Shown one piece after another: positions 34,401-45,271 of a stretch of 64,000 bases of DNA (positions are counted from its first letter, which is position 1; each line of letters starts with the position of its first letter). Position numbers and translations under genes: made by a program. The DNA lies in NCBI RefSeq assembly GCF_000149955.1, contig NC_030987.1, positions 590,003 through 654,002 of the forward strand, in the 5' to 3' direction. This stretch comes from Fusarium oxysporum f. sp. lycopersici 4287 (Eukaryota > Ascomycota > Sordariomycetes > Hypocreales > Nectriaceae). Below the pieces are notes generated by a model. The model did no database searches, was not told the origin of the DNA, and saw nothing but the letters and a program-made list of their open reading frames with translations.

Positions 34401-37252
34401 CGAGTAGGACTATGCCTCAGGGTGAGGGTAATCCCCTGAGCGTGGATCCCCTGAGCGTGGATCCCCTGAGCATAGAGATGACATTCCTGCGGCTCTCACA
34501 AATCGTCAACCGCTGCCAGCGCCACAAGTGCAATACCACGTACTGCTTGCGCGTGAGGAAGAGAACCGGTGATCTGGCGAGGGACATGGAAGGTGCCGCT
34601 GCGGATATCGAGGCGGCAAACGTTGCCAATCCAGAGAGGGAGTGTCGTTTTGACTTCCCTCGTGCCTTGCGGGAGCTGGCCGCAGTGATCAGGAAGGAAG
34701 GCAGGTCGTACTATGTCTTTGAGGCGGCCCGGAATGACAGCCTCATGAATAACTTCAATCCTGCGATTATCCTAGGCTGGCTAGCCAATATCGACATATC
34801 TCCTTGCACCAGCTTACAGGCGGTTATTACGTACGCTGCGAAGTATTGCAGTAAATCTGAGAAGAAGACCGAGTCTTTCGCCAGGCTTGCAGACCAGGTC
34901 TTGCCTCACACATCGCACGTTCAGCCCCTGTTGTCCTTCTCCTCTCGCCTGATGAACAAGCTGATTGCCGAGAGAGATTACTCGGCGCAGGAGATTTCCC
35001 ATCTGCTGCTTAACATTCCGCTGCAAGAAGGCACCCGTATGGTTGTCACCGTGGACTGCCGTCCGTTGGAGCGACAGGCACGTTCGTATCGTGTGGACGG
35101 AGATGTCAACGAGGCCATCGGCAGCTACAGGAAATATCTAGAGAGAAAGGACCAGCATGAGGATATAACCTATCTCGAATACCTGCAATCGTACAATCTC
35201 AACACGTGGAGGAGACTCGCTGCTCACGCGAAGAAGAGAGTCCTGTCTTACTTCCCTCGATACAAGTCTATGGAGGCCTCTTCCCAGTTTAACGACTTCT
35301 GCCGTGTTAAATTGATGATGGTTCATCCACATCGCTCTCCAGAAGAGTTGCTCGTTGTGGGCGGGCAGCGGTTCGATTCCTTCACGGCTGCGTACATGCA
35401 CTGCAGACAGCACCATGATACCCATGCGGACGATCATTATGGGGAACCAGATACAGATGAATTGACGGCAGAGGAGGATGAATTTGAGCTTGAGATCCAT
35501 GAGGAGCCCATCGCGGAGGAGGACTGGCATGAACTCGCCCGCATGCTACCTGACCGCCCACTGGAGGAAGAGGACATCGACATCCTCGGCCGCCGAGACA
35601 TTGACATCAATTACGATTGGACCCCTCGTGTTGGGCGGTATGCCGATGATGGCATTCTCAACAGCGACTACTGGAAGCAACGCAAAGCGGAAAACACCCT
35701 TGACCTTGATGTGGATGATCAGCCCTTGGAGGCTCGCGATTCCCTAAATCCAGAGCAGCGCATAGTATACGATACGGTGATGGGCCACTTCCTGACCCAG
35801 GATCCCTCTCAGTTGCTACTCCATGTGGATGGCGGAGGCGGCACTGGCAAGTCATACCTCATTAACCTGCTCTCCGCGCACCTCCAATCCGCGACAGGGG
35901 GGAGGGGGACACCTGTTTGGCGTGCTGCGCCAACGGGCGTCGCAGGAAACCAGATATCGGGCACTACCTTGCACTCCCTGTTACACCTCCCAATCAATAA
36001 GGACTTCAAGCCTCTATCTCCCGTTGATAAGACCCAGCTCCAGAAGAAGCTGAAGGATATCAAGTACCTCATCATCGATGAGAAGAGCATGCTAAGACTG
36101 CGTCAGCTATCGTGGATCGATGACCGTCTCCGCGAGGCGTTCCCGAACAGGAATGAGGAGTTCTTTGGCGGCCTGAACATCCTCTTGGTTGGTGACTTCT
36201 TCCAGCTTCCCCCTGTGCTACAGAAGCCGCTTTGTTACGACAAAGAGGTGCAGGGAGTAGAGATCAAGGGCAGGAACGCATATAGGCGCTTCGATAAATC
36301 AGTATTCTTGAAGGTTGTTCAGAGGCAGCGCGGCGACGACCAGGAGGCGTTTCGCACAGCTCTCGGGGAACTGCGGCTGCTCCAACTATCTATGGAGTCT
36401 TGGAAGCTCCTGTCCACCCGCGTGCAGGCAAAACTAGACGATCGAGAGGTCGCGAGGTTTTCCAGCGCCCTGCGAGTATACGCTACCAAAGATAGGGTGA
36501 ACGAGTATAACCACTATCACCTCGACCGCCTCGGCCGGCCAGTCGTCCAGGTCAAAGCTAAGAACGTCGGCCCTGGTGCGGCTGCTGCCCCTGATGACAA
36601 GGCGGGCAACCTTGCGAAGCAGATCCCTATATGCATTGGCGCTCGTCTGATGCTGACGTCTAACCTTTGGCAGCCCGTTGGCCTCTGCAACGGCGCTCGC
36701 GGTACGGTTTACGACATCGGCTGGGCACCCGGGGCTGACCCCATCCAAGATCCTCCTTGTGTTATCATGATGGAGTTTGACAAGTACAACGGACCGGTGT
36801 TCCTGACCACCCCCGATGGCAAAAAGATTGTCCCAATTCTCCCAGTTGAGAGAGACTTTCTCATCGGAGCCACTCTCTGCGCTCGCACGCAGTTTCCCCT
36901 GATCGTATGCTACGCTATTACCGTGCACAAGTCACAAAGCATCACAGAAGATATGATCGTGACGGATCTCTCCTGCCGGGACTTTCAGACCGGTTTAAGC
37001 TACGTGGCTGTCTCTCGTGTAAAAACGCTTGAGGGTTTGATGTTAGATGCGCCATTTGATCGTAATCACCTGGTCTACGGGTCTCCCCCGGATGGCATGA
37101 AGATGAAGATGAGGGATCAGGAGCTTAGGAAACGACAGGTTCTTACACGGAGTCCTTACATGATATATAATACCAAGAATGGCCATGGCACTGGATCAGT
37201 ACGTAGTAGTAGTAATAGCTTCCCGGCCCGCGGACACACGGCCTTCGGCTGA
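31496..37252 (+). pseudogene. Helitron Rep-helicase, copy B (frameshifted in the N-terminal third)
   Basis: Exons correspond to copy A: 31496-31657, 31709-32264 and 32318-37252. Reading from the ATG, frame is lost between 32623 and 32690. In that stretch copy B differs from copy A by one single-base loss and several single-base gains, mostly in short homopolymers (GGG/GG, AA/AAA, AAAA/AAAAA, C/CC, GG/GGG). From about 32690 the frame is open to the stop and carries every Rep and helicase motif named for copy A. It is either a real frameshift, which would leave this copy dependent on copy A protein, or a sequencing artefact. An internal start would give a protein lacking the first zinc-binding block. 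Confidence 0.88.
37241..37252 (+). repeat. Subterminal inverted repeat, 3' copy (element B)
   Basis: GCCTTCGGCTGA, complementary to 31182-31193. Its last three bases are the Rep-helicase stop codon. Confidence 0.8.
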
Positions 37253-37254
37253 GG

Positions 37255-37297
37255 CTACCCCATGCGCCCCATCGCCGCTCCAATGTGCATGGGGTGG
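37255..37297 (+). repeat. 3' terminal hairpin of Helitron copy B
   Basis: CTACCCCATGC pairs with GCATGGGGTGG around a 21-base loop; the element ends 12 bases downstream with CGTAGTATTTTA. Confidence 0.8.
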
Positions 37298-37309
37298 CGT
37301 AGTATTTTA

Positions 37310-38801
37310 TGGAAGACATGGAATGGAAGTGTTGAGACATAATGGATCGATCTCACCTTCGATGACGGAGATATTCGAGGAATGTGGCCTTCCCGGCCTA
37401 GAGCATCCTGCCTGGAAGGCGCTAGCCAAGCTCTGGGGGAGGCCATGGTTTCGGCGTGTGTGGGTAATTCAGGAATTTGTTCTCTCTCCGGATGTTCGCA
37501 TGTTCTGTGGCGAATGGGAGGTCAGTTGGTCTGTATTCTATGTCGCTATGATCGACGCATATATGACATCCTCCTTCTCGGTTGTTCCAGATATACCAAA
37601 CGCATTCGATGACGCAGCAATGCACATGGGAACGGACGCTATGCACATGATGTGTGTGTACCGGCGATCTGCACTGTTAGAGACGTTACCCGTCTCAGAT
37701 GCTGATAGTATGCGAATGTTGACCATGAATTTGGACACAATGGTATTTGAGGAACAAGAGGAGTTTAACCTGGCGAGAAAGATGGATCCGAAACTGAGGC
37801 TACAGGTGGAGGTACCTCTTCTTGATCTCCTTGCGCTATGTGACAGGAGCAAAGCTACAAGAGCTCGCGATCATCTGTTCGCAGTCCTTGGTCTATCCAG
37901 CGCGACTGACGACGACCTTTTCCGGGCAGACTACTCTTCTACATTTGACGAGATAGTTAGGCGCTTCGGTAAAGCATTTGTACGCAGGGGGCAGTGTATG
38001 GACCTCTTATACCGAGCTCGATTGAACATTCAATCCTTGCGGTTTCCATCCTGGATCCCTGATTGGACCACCAAGTTCGCCTTCATGGGCGACGAAATTG
38101 ACTATAGCAGCTTGGGGCTGCACAGTGGCGGGCTGTATGCCGCCGCTGGCAATACTCAGTGCGTATCGTGGGTTAGTGATGACCCAAAGGACGATTGCCT
38201 TACAGTTCGAGGGAGGTTTGTCGACAAGCTGAGCTGGGTCGGCGGTGACCATGTCAAACACGGCCCCATACATGGCCTAATATACCGTCTTCAACAATCT
38301 TATGATATTATCGCGGAGCTTGAAGAAACTTCTGATTACTATGTGACTGGTGAGTCACTTAAAGATGTATGGTGGCGGATGCTGGTGGCGAACAAGACGA
38401 AGGGATTCGGACCTGTCTCTCCAGATTTTGGCATCGGACTACGTTCCAAATGGTATGTAATGCCCGCCTTGTGCAATTTGCTATTATCATTGCCTCCCGA
38501 GGAAGCCAAGGAACAACTTGTTGAAATTATAGGCCTTCCGTACTACAAGGCCATATACTCTTGTTACGCTGTATACCAGATTTCCAAGACGGAGAAGGGA
38601 ATGATTGGTCTCGTGCCGCTCCTGGCAGAAGCTGGCGATCAGATATACGTCCTCAACGGTGGTGCAGTGCCATTTGTTTTGAGGAAAGGGAAGCGACTGC
38701 TGAATGGACGTCGGTTAGTGGGAGAATGTTATATCCACGGACTCATGAATGGCGAGGCGATACAGAGCGAATATGAAGAGAGAGATGTCAGATTGTACTG
38801 A
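37310..38801 (+). pseudogene. HET-domain (heterokaryon incompatibility) gene, N-terminus missing
   Basis: From the element boundary an open frame of about 497 codons runs to TGA. It starts inside a HET domain: the WGRPWFRRVWVIQEF block is near its N-terminus. It continues with the region seen after HET domains (RARDHLFAVLGLSS, ADYSSTFDEIVRRFGKAF, RFPSWIPDWT) and the usual C-terminal block (KTEKGMIGLVPLLAEAGDQI, VPFVLRKGKR, VGECYIHGLMNGEA). The first part of the HET domain, including the usual ALSYVWG-like motif, is absent both here and beyond the other end of the Helitron. HET proteins trigger cell death after fusion of incompatible hyphae. The frame also reads in from the last bases of the Helitron, so a fusion transcript is conceivable. 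Confidence 0.88.
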
Positions 38802-38823
38802 TATGCGGTAGGGATGTATTACT

Positions 38824-39190
38824 ATGCTGAGGGTCGGCGTTGTCACTCATGGTGGATTTATTGACCCTCAACCACCAGTGAACAGAGCTACAGCATGGGT
38901 GAAAGAGATACATTCCAGCGACACCAACAGGTATATAGTCGATATGATTGACTTTGAGATACATGGTGCCTCAGATGCTTGGTTCAGCATCAAGAAAATG
39001 TACTGGCCCGATGGTGGAAAGGTTACCAAAGATGGAATTCTGAGCGGAGGTGAGCCTATTGATGCCTCTTACCGACTTAATTTATCAAGACCAAGAGTCG
39101 CCCGGCATGTCGACCGCAGCAGAAATGGCCGTGCTCCACCAGGAAAGGGACGAAATTCGAAACGCATTTGCCAAAAGTTGGAAGAAGTAA
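38824..39190 (+). CDS. Small hypothetical protein downstream of the HET fragment
   Basis: Two exons, 38824-39049 and 39090-39190, are joined by a 40-base intron (GTGAGC ... TTATCAAG), giving 108 residues. Exon 1 reads VTHGGFIDPQPPVNRATAWV and DMIDFEIHGASDAWFSIKKM; exon 2 is helical and charged (EMAVLHQERDEIRNAFAKSW) and ends at TAA. Frame continuity and composition support coding, but the family is unknown and the intron is shorter than its neighbours. It starts 22 bases after the HET stop, so it could also be part of a larger decayed gene. Confidence 0.4.
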
Positions 39191-39819
39191 GATGTGGATG
39201 TAACGATCACACCTGCTTTCGTAGGCCCGGCTTGCTTGCACGATACAGCCCGCGAGTAGTATCCACATACAATGTATCCTTAGTCCTAGACTTGGTGAAC
39301 CAAAAACTAAATTCAAAATCCGTTACTGTGGCTGCACTGGTGAGGTGAAGGGAATCTGAAAGGTAAAACGCATTTTGGACTTGCTGTTATATCTGTGCTG
39401 CGTCAGAAAAGACTGTTAAGCCATCTCGACTTCATGGGTGCTACTCTGAGATCTCAATGCGCACTCTTGTCATTCATGCACCATGGCTAATTCATTTTAA
39501 TAAGCTCAAAAGCTTCATTAGGAAGCTGGTTAAAAACCAAGGTTTAAAACTCTCAGAGATTGCTGATCGCTACCTCAATGGCTTAGCTCTACCACTGCCG
39601 AATAATACCCCGCTTTGAATATCTGCCAGATGATGATGTCGGATTACACCTCTTATCAAGACTACTCTGCATGTAACCTTGGTTCGAAGTACCTATTATC
39701 TAAGCGGAGTCAACGGCGTCTTTTGGTTATGACGATCGTCATGGCGATCTTGAGCTACAAAAGCGAGCGATGCGCCTCTCCCAAGCACTAAGTCGACACA
39801 CTGAAGTCAATTGCTGACA
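39191..39819. other. Intergenic region upstream of gamma-glutamyltransferase
   Basis: No gene is supported; presumably the promoter of the following gene. Confidence 0.45.
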
Positions 39820-41658
39820 ATGGCTCTCTTTCCAACTTGGGTTGCTCTGCTGGGCCTCATTGCGCAAGCTCATGGTCATCCATGCGATGTAAAGTACCCT
39901 CCTCAGACACAGCCAGTAGAGACCAGGCAATTCAGCAAAAGCCGCGGCGCCGTTGCCTGTGAGAGTGAGATATGCAGTACGATCGGCATCAATACTCTGC
40001 GACAGGGCGGCAACGCGGCTGATGCGATGGTCGCCACCGTGCTTTGCGTAGGAACAGTCGGTAAGTCAATCATGCTATAATTGAAGGCGTTACGCTGACA
40101 CAGGTATAGGCATGTATCATTCTGGCATCGGAGGAGGCGGCTTCATGCTCATTCACAAACCCGATGGCAAGAATGAATCCGTGCCCTACGAATTTGTCGA
40201 CTTTCGTGAAACGGCGCCTGCAGCAGCTACGGAGAATATGTTCAAGAATAACGTGAACGCCAGTATTTATGGAGGACAAGCGAGGTACAAAACACACTCC
40301 AGTGCCATGCCAATGACTGACAGCCTTCCAGTGGCGTGCCCGGCGAGTTACGAGGTCTAGAACACCTGCACAAGAGCTATGGTCATCTGCCTTGGTCGAA
40401 GCTTGTCCAGCCAGCTATTGACGTCGCCCGCTATGGATTTCCAGTCAACAACGACACCCTCAAGTTCATGAAGATGACCTATACCAAATCTGAGAACGAG
40501 AGCTTCCTGTTAAACGATCCCGCATGGGCAATTGACTTTGCTCCTGCTGGAAGATTGCTCAAATTCGGTGAGAAGTTGACACGGAAGAGATATGCCGATA
40601 CGCTCGAGACCATTGCTTCCAAGGGAGCCAGTGCGTTCTACGAGGGACCCATTGCCGATGCGACTATCAGGACTTTGAAGCAGAAGAGCGGTATCATGAC
40701 GACGGATGATCTAAAGAATTATTCCGTGGCGATTCGAGAGCCTTCCCAGATCAACTACCGAGGTGGAAAGATCACCAGCGGGTCAGCCCCTTCAAGCGGT
40801 GCCGTTGTCGCAGCTTCGTTGAACATTCTGGACGGTTATGACTTCCTCGGCGATTCCAGAAGAGTCAACGATAGCGCATATCTGCTTGACGAAGCATTCA
40901 AGTTCGGTTACGGAATGCGAAGTAATCTCGGCGATCCAACCTTTGTCAAAGGTCTGGGTGAGTACCAGGCTCAGATGTACTCCAACGATACCGCGCAGGA
41001 GATCCGCGCCAAACTTGACGGGCGTGCTCTTCAAGTTAAGGATTATGACCCTAGAGGTCTTGAAAGCTTGGATACTCCTGGTACTTCGCATGTCGTTGTC
41101 ATGGACAATTCGGGACTTGCTATCTCCCTCACGACCACAATTAACCTAAATTTCGGTTCGCAAGTCATTATTCCCGAGACTGGAGTTATTATGAACAATG
41201 AGATGAACGACTTTAGTATCCCCGGACAGTCAAACGCATTTGGATTCATCCCCAGCGAGGCCAACTTCATCAGACCTGGAAAACGCCCTCTTTCTAGTAT
41301 AAGCACCACCATTGTCGAAGGACCTGACGGGAAAGTCTCGTTGGTCACAGGCTCTGCTGGTGGCAGTCGAATCATCACTGCTACTGTCCAGGTGGTTCTG
41401 AATGCGCTAGAGAGAAACATGACTGTTCATGATGCCCTGGCTGCACCTCGCCTGCATGATCAACTTGAACCGCGACAAGTCACCTTCGAATATGCCTACG
41501 ACAACTCCACGGTTGCTTATTTGAAGGAAATTGGTAATAATGTCACGTGGGTAGCACCCGGACAAAGCACTGCTCAGGCCCTGAGGAGGTTACTGGATGG
41601 GACATTTGAAGCTGCTGGTGAGCCTAGACAGGCGAACTCCGGAGGATTCTCAACTTAA
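39820..41658 (+). CDS. Gamma-glutamyltransferase (secreted or vacuolar, Ntn hydrolase)
   Basis: Three exons (39820-40060, 40110-40284, 40332-41658) give 580 residues; the introns are 49 and 47 bases. The ATG at 39820 yields a signal peptide (FPTWVALLGLIAQAHG). Family motifs follow in order: GAVACESEICSTIGI, LRQGGNAADAMVAT, MYHSGIGGGGFML, VDFRETAP, GVPGELRGLEHLH. The catalytic Thr is at about residue 390 (PGTSHVVVMDNSG), where autocleavage makes two subunits. RPLSSISTTIV and TGSAGGSRIITATVQV then complete the active site. The enzyme moves or hydrolyses the gamma-glutamyl group of glutathione and conjugates. It looks intact. It converges on the DUF1961-like gene with 114 bases between the stops. 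Confidence 0.94.
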
Positions 41659-41772
41659 AGAAGTCTGATATCATGTCTAGCTTAATGTAGTAATGTAACC
41701 AGTATCTGTCTACCCAATCTACCTACCACGACCTCATCAAGCGAAGATACCAAACACAGACGGAAAACGTCT

Positions 41773-42456
41773 TCAGGACGCGTCTTCGACGCGCAGACGA
41801 GCTGCTTGCACCATGCCCGCGGCCGAAGCTCGTACAGCGATGCTTCCAACAAGAAGAAATAGTACCACTACAGACTCTTCCCATGAGAATAATTCCAATC
41901 CGTTTATCGAAAACTTGACATCGCGCTTGTCATGAATAACCTCAACCTTGTAATAAGCGCCCTGAGTATCCTCCACATTCGGCAGCGGGTCCGCTCCTTG
42001 CGCGACAAGATGAAATCCAGGCGACTTGCGCAAGTTGGCAAGATGAAAAGCCCTCTCCTCAGGCCATCGACGCCGAAAGTACGAAGCGTGCAGCGTCCGG
42101 ATATCGCTGGAGTGATACTGCGGGTAAGATCCATTCCGGGGCTTGAGATCCTTGTCGAAAATGCTTCCGCCGTCTTTGGCGGCTGCTGCACCGAAGAATA
42201 TGATAGCTAGGCCGGGCTCCTCGATAGGTGAAAACTCCCAGGTGATGCGGATGCGCTCAGGAAAGACTTCAGGGACCCAGTAGACAAAGTCTCCCGGAGC
42301 AGCTAGTTCGAGAGTGTTGTTGGAGACGGTGGCCTTGACGGGACCTTCGGCAACCCAATCTGCAATTGCCTCGGTGCTGTTGAAAGTATTTCTGTAGAGA
42401 AGCTTTTCGGCCATGGCGGAAGCGGCCAGGAGGGGGTAGAGGAGGAGACTTCGCAT
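41773..42456 (-). CDS. Secreted DUF1961-like protein
   Basis: A single exon of 227 residues. A signal peptide (SLLLYPLLAASAMA) is followed by a concanavalin-like beta-rich domain. Blocks such as LLYRNTFNSTEAIADWV, APGDFVYWVPEVFPERI, ITWEFSPIEEPGLAIIFFGA and YSSDIRTLHASYFRR-like text match the DUF1961 family. The family usually keeps a conserved tail after LELFSWE. Here the sequence turns into a hydrophobic and then basic segment (SVVVLFLLVGSIAVRASAA), so the extreme C-terminus may be altered by a frameshift or be lineage-specific. Function is unknown; the fold suggests carbohydrate binding or cleavage. Confidence 0.72.
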   Translation of the reverse strand: MRSLLLYPLLAASAMAEKLLYRNTFNSTEAIADWVAEGPVKATVSNNTLELAAPGDFVYWVPEVFPERIRITWEFSPIEEPGLAIIFFGAAAAKDGGSIFDKDLKPRNGSYPQYHSSDIRTLHASYFRRRWPEERAFHLANLRKSPGFHLVAQGADPLPNVEDTQGAYYKVEVIHDKRDVKFSINGLELFSWEESVVVLFLLVGSIAVRASAAGMVQAARLRVEDAS

Positions 42457-43218
42457 GTTGTTTTTCCAAGGAGAAGTATTTCCACTGACTCTCGAAAGTG
42501 GGTAATTGGTAACTGTCCACGATTATATAGGGTTTTATTTATTTATTTTGCCATACTAATTCGCGATGTGCTCATACTTTAATTTCCCTCTTCGGGGGAA
42601 GATGCGCCGAGATGAGCAGATGCGATCCTATCATCTTCAAGGATCTGACAGCGGATATGCTACTACATTGAGTTTAGGTACCACCATGCAATGCAATTCG
42701 ATCATTCGGCAGCAAAAGACGTGATTCAACGGTGAGTGCCGATCCTTCTGATGAATTGAGTTTATCATCAAATTTCCACCAATGGAATGGTTTCTTGTTC
42801 TTGAATGTTATTCCAAGTCGTAAGGACTCATAAAAAGAACGGCTATAACTTCGCCGTTGCTCAGCAGCCAAGATAAATAGATGATAATGAATAAGAACAA
42901 TTTTATGAATTCTTTCTTAGCATTAGTAGAGGAATTAATAAGACTCGTAAACAAATAAGCTGAGCTATGCATGAAAGAAGGTAAGATCAAGATTGTCGTT
43001 AATGAAATCCAAATCTTGTGGAAGCTATGTCGTTTCCATTAGTAGAAGTCACAAATAAGCTAGTAATGTTGATTGACATACCATCGAGCTTATGAGATCG
43101 GTCATAATATCAGAACCCATATAGTTCGCATCAATTGATAGCTGATTCCCACGTGACTCACCATCATCACTACGACTCATCAGTACGAGGTGATTCAGTG
43201 CATCTCAAGGGAATATGC
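42457..43218. other. AT-rich intergenic region
   Basis: Contains the promoter of the DUF1961-like gene and the 3' side of the Zn2Cys6 gene. No other gene was found. Confidence 0.5.
42523..42529 (-). promoter_or_regulatory. TATA box of the DUF1961-like gene
   Basis: TATATAA on the minus strand lies about 67 bases before the ATG at 42456. Confidence 0.5.
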
Positions 43219-45271
43219 TTACCAAGCGTCAGGAAATGGCTGCTCTTGTCGAATAACTGCCTGACGTGTCTGCAACAGGGTGCAGAGTTTAATTACTCGC
43301 TCTGCTGCCTCTTTATCCGATTTTGCGGATGACTCTGGCCACAGCTTAAATTTAAGTAAACCAACTGTCATACTAACGATATAATATTCGTTTAAGCCGT
43401 TGAAGGTGAGTGAAATCCGCTTTTCAAGAATTTCCAAGACCTTCTCAACATTGGCGATGAGGAATGTTGAAATCTCGGGAAATATTGTTATCGTGGACTG
43501 ATCACAACCTTGATAATTATAAGTTATCATTCAACTTCTTATTTAAGGCAGAGGCCAGGTTGTCTCACCTTGTGATCCGTTATTGAGGTCAATTTCATGG
43601 CAGATGTTAAGTGCCGCAAGTATTAAACCCGTCCTGCAAGCTTGTTCTGGTAATGCCTCGTCGTTCAAAAGTCGTTGGTAGTAATCAAGAATTTTCATAG
43701 ACGCCTCTAATCTTGCACGTCGACAGATGAGAGCTTTAGATGAGGAGGTAGTTTGGACCAGGAAGTGGAAATGCAGTAAAAGCATATACTGGTGCAGAAC
43801 TATGCCCAGCATGCTCTTTATGTATGTGGCGGTCTGATGCTGTCGTGGATCAGCTTGAGGATTATTAAATGTTGGAATATCTCGAAATGCCTGTCTTAGC
43901 TCCTCCTCAAGTTTTAAGACCTTGTCGAAATCGGCCTCTTCGCAACATCCATTGATGAAGGCGCATATCCTTAGCCTGACAGGTAAAGAGCGATAGAGAA
44001 GTGCTTGGAAAGAAATGTTTGTCAGTGTAGTAATTGGCATGCCGGCTAAAGAGTCTTGCATAGACTCCTCAAGATTTTCGTCGTCGGCATTTAGTGGTGG
44101 CTTGACGTTGAAGTCTTCTGTTCGGACACTTGGGGGCATTCCACGTTCTATAGATGCCTGGAGATCGAGTTCAACAATTGTTACCCATAATCGTCGGCGC
44201 ATCTCCCGACAGAATGGCGGTATCCTGGCTGCAGAGACAACTTCACGATGATATCCTGCTGCCATAGCCCACCGGACTAATGTCCCAGAAGAGGTCCATA
44301 AGGAGCCCTCCTTAATAAAGTTTGCACGCTTAGCAATCAGCAAGAGGGAGTGGCTCATCAGGATGTCCCAGGAACGAGGAGGCTGGTTCGACTGAGAACT
44401 AACCCATGCTTCCGCTGCCTCAACCCATTTAACAACGTGATCATGAGTTGTTTTATGGCTGAATGCGTCGATGCATACTCCAGGGTGATAGCTTGCAGCA
44501 GTGGCGGCTACTAAAAGCATCTGTACAAGAAAACAGGCCGTAGTGCTGGGACGATCAGTCCAGTAACCGTTATACTTGGCGATGAATGTTGGTATATGCA
44601 GAACCCGATGTGTTATCTCATATCGGTCAATATAAGTTTGAACCAGAACATCCACGATTGACTTTGTGGGTATTAGCTGTCTCAAAGTATTCTCTAGCGC
44701 ATCGTCCTTTAAAATCGGGCGACGCCGATGTTTGTCGTTGAAAGGAGCATAAATCTCATCGCGAAGGGTGTTGATGGAAGGATATTGGGTCTTGATTTTA
44801 ATGATGTATGGCCGAAGATCGGTGAACTATTTCTAATAAGGGGGATGCTACCTTTTGGATAAAGTGAGAACATACCTGCTGGTAAAGGTTCAGGGGATAG
44901 CTATACCCGTAGAATTTGGTAAAGTTCCCCTGTCCTTCCAAGTGTGTCATATCGACTTCCTGGATGGCAGAGATCGCATGCCTGCCACGAGTTTCTGTTG
45001 ACGAATTCTCTATACGGTAAGATGCTGCCGCACCGTTGGCCCCCCCTGAAGGGCCATCGTTGAACAACCCGTCAACCGACGGAGGCCGTTCTTTGTCTCC
45101 ACGGTAGGTGCATTCATTGGCATTTCCGGCCTTTGAACAACGACTGCAAGCTGGAAGTTCTCTGCCGCACTTGAGCTTCCGTTGATAGCACTGAATACAG
45201 GCTAGTGGGGGGCGTCTTTTCTTGACCCCTGGTTTAACCACGCGTTGCGAATTGGTCGGCAATCGGTTCAT
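43219..45271 (-). CDS. Zn2Cys6 transcription factor, probable regulator of the adjacent catabolic genes
   Basis: Three exons (45271-44876, 44826-43569, 43508-43219) give 647 residues; the introns are 49 and 60 bases. The chosen ATG (45271) puts the zinc cluster near the N-terminus: C25-X2-C28-X6-C35-X6-C42-X2-C45-X8-C54 after a basic KPGVKKRRPP stretch. The fungal_trans middle region follows (YEITHRVLHIPTFIAKY, VQMLLVAATAASYHPG, SWDILMSHSLLLIAKRA, RRRLWVTIVELDLQASIERG). The frame stops at 43219, but a GTAAGC right at the stop leaves open an extra 3' exon. It is divergent from the ring-cleavage dioxygenase, sharing a 368-base promoter region, which suggests a pathway-specific regulator. That role is inferred from position and shared motifs. 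Confidence 0.88.

Larger units (their letters stand above)
31180..37309 (+). mobile_element. Helitron-type rolling-circle element, copy B (6130 bp)
   Basis: Same ends, order and gene as copy A in opposite orientation. The 4-base length difference equals the sum of the small indels seen between 32623 and 32690. One other cluster of differences, TTC at 33808-33810 against AGG in copy A, changes Gly to Ser. Such identity implies recent movement or gene conversion. The 5' palindrome TCAGCCGAAGGCTGA is at 31182-31196 and the 3' hairpin at 37255-37297. The 3' flank is a truncated HET gene; the 5' flank is noncoding. Confidence 0.93.
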
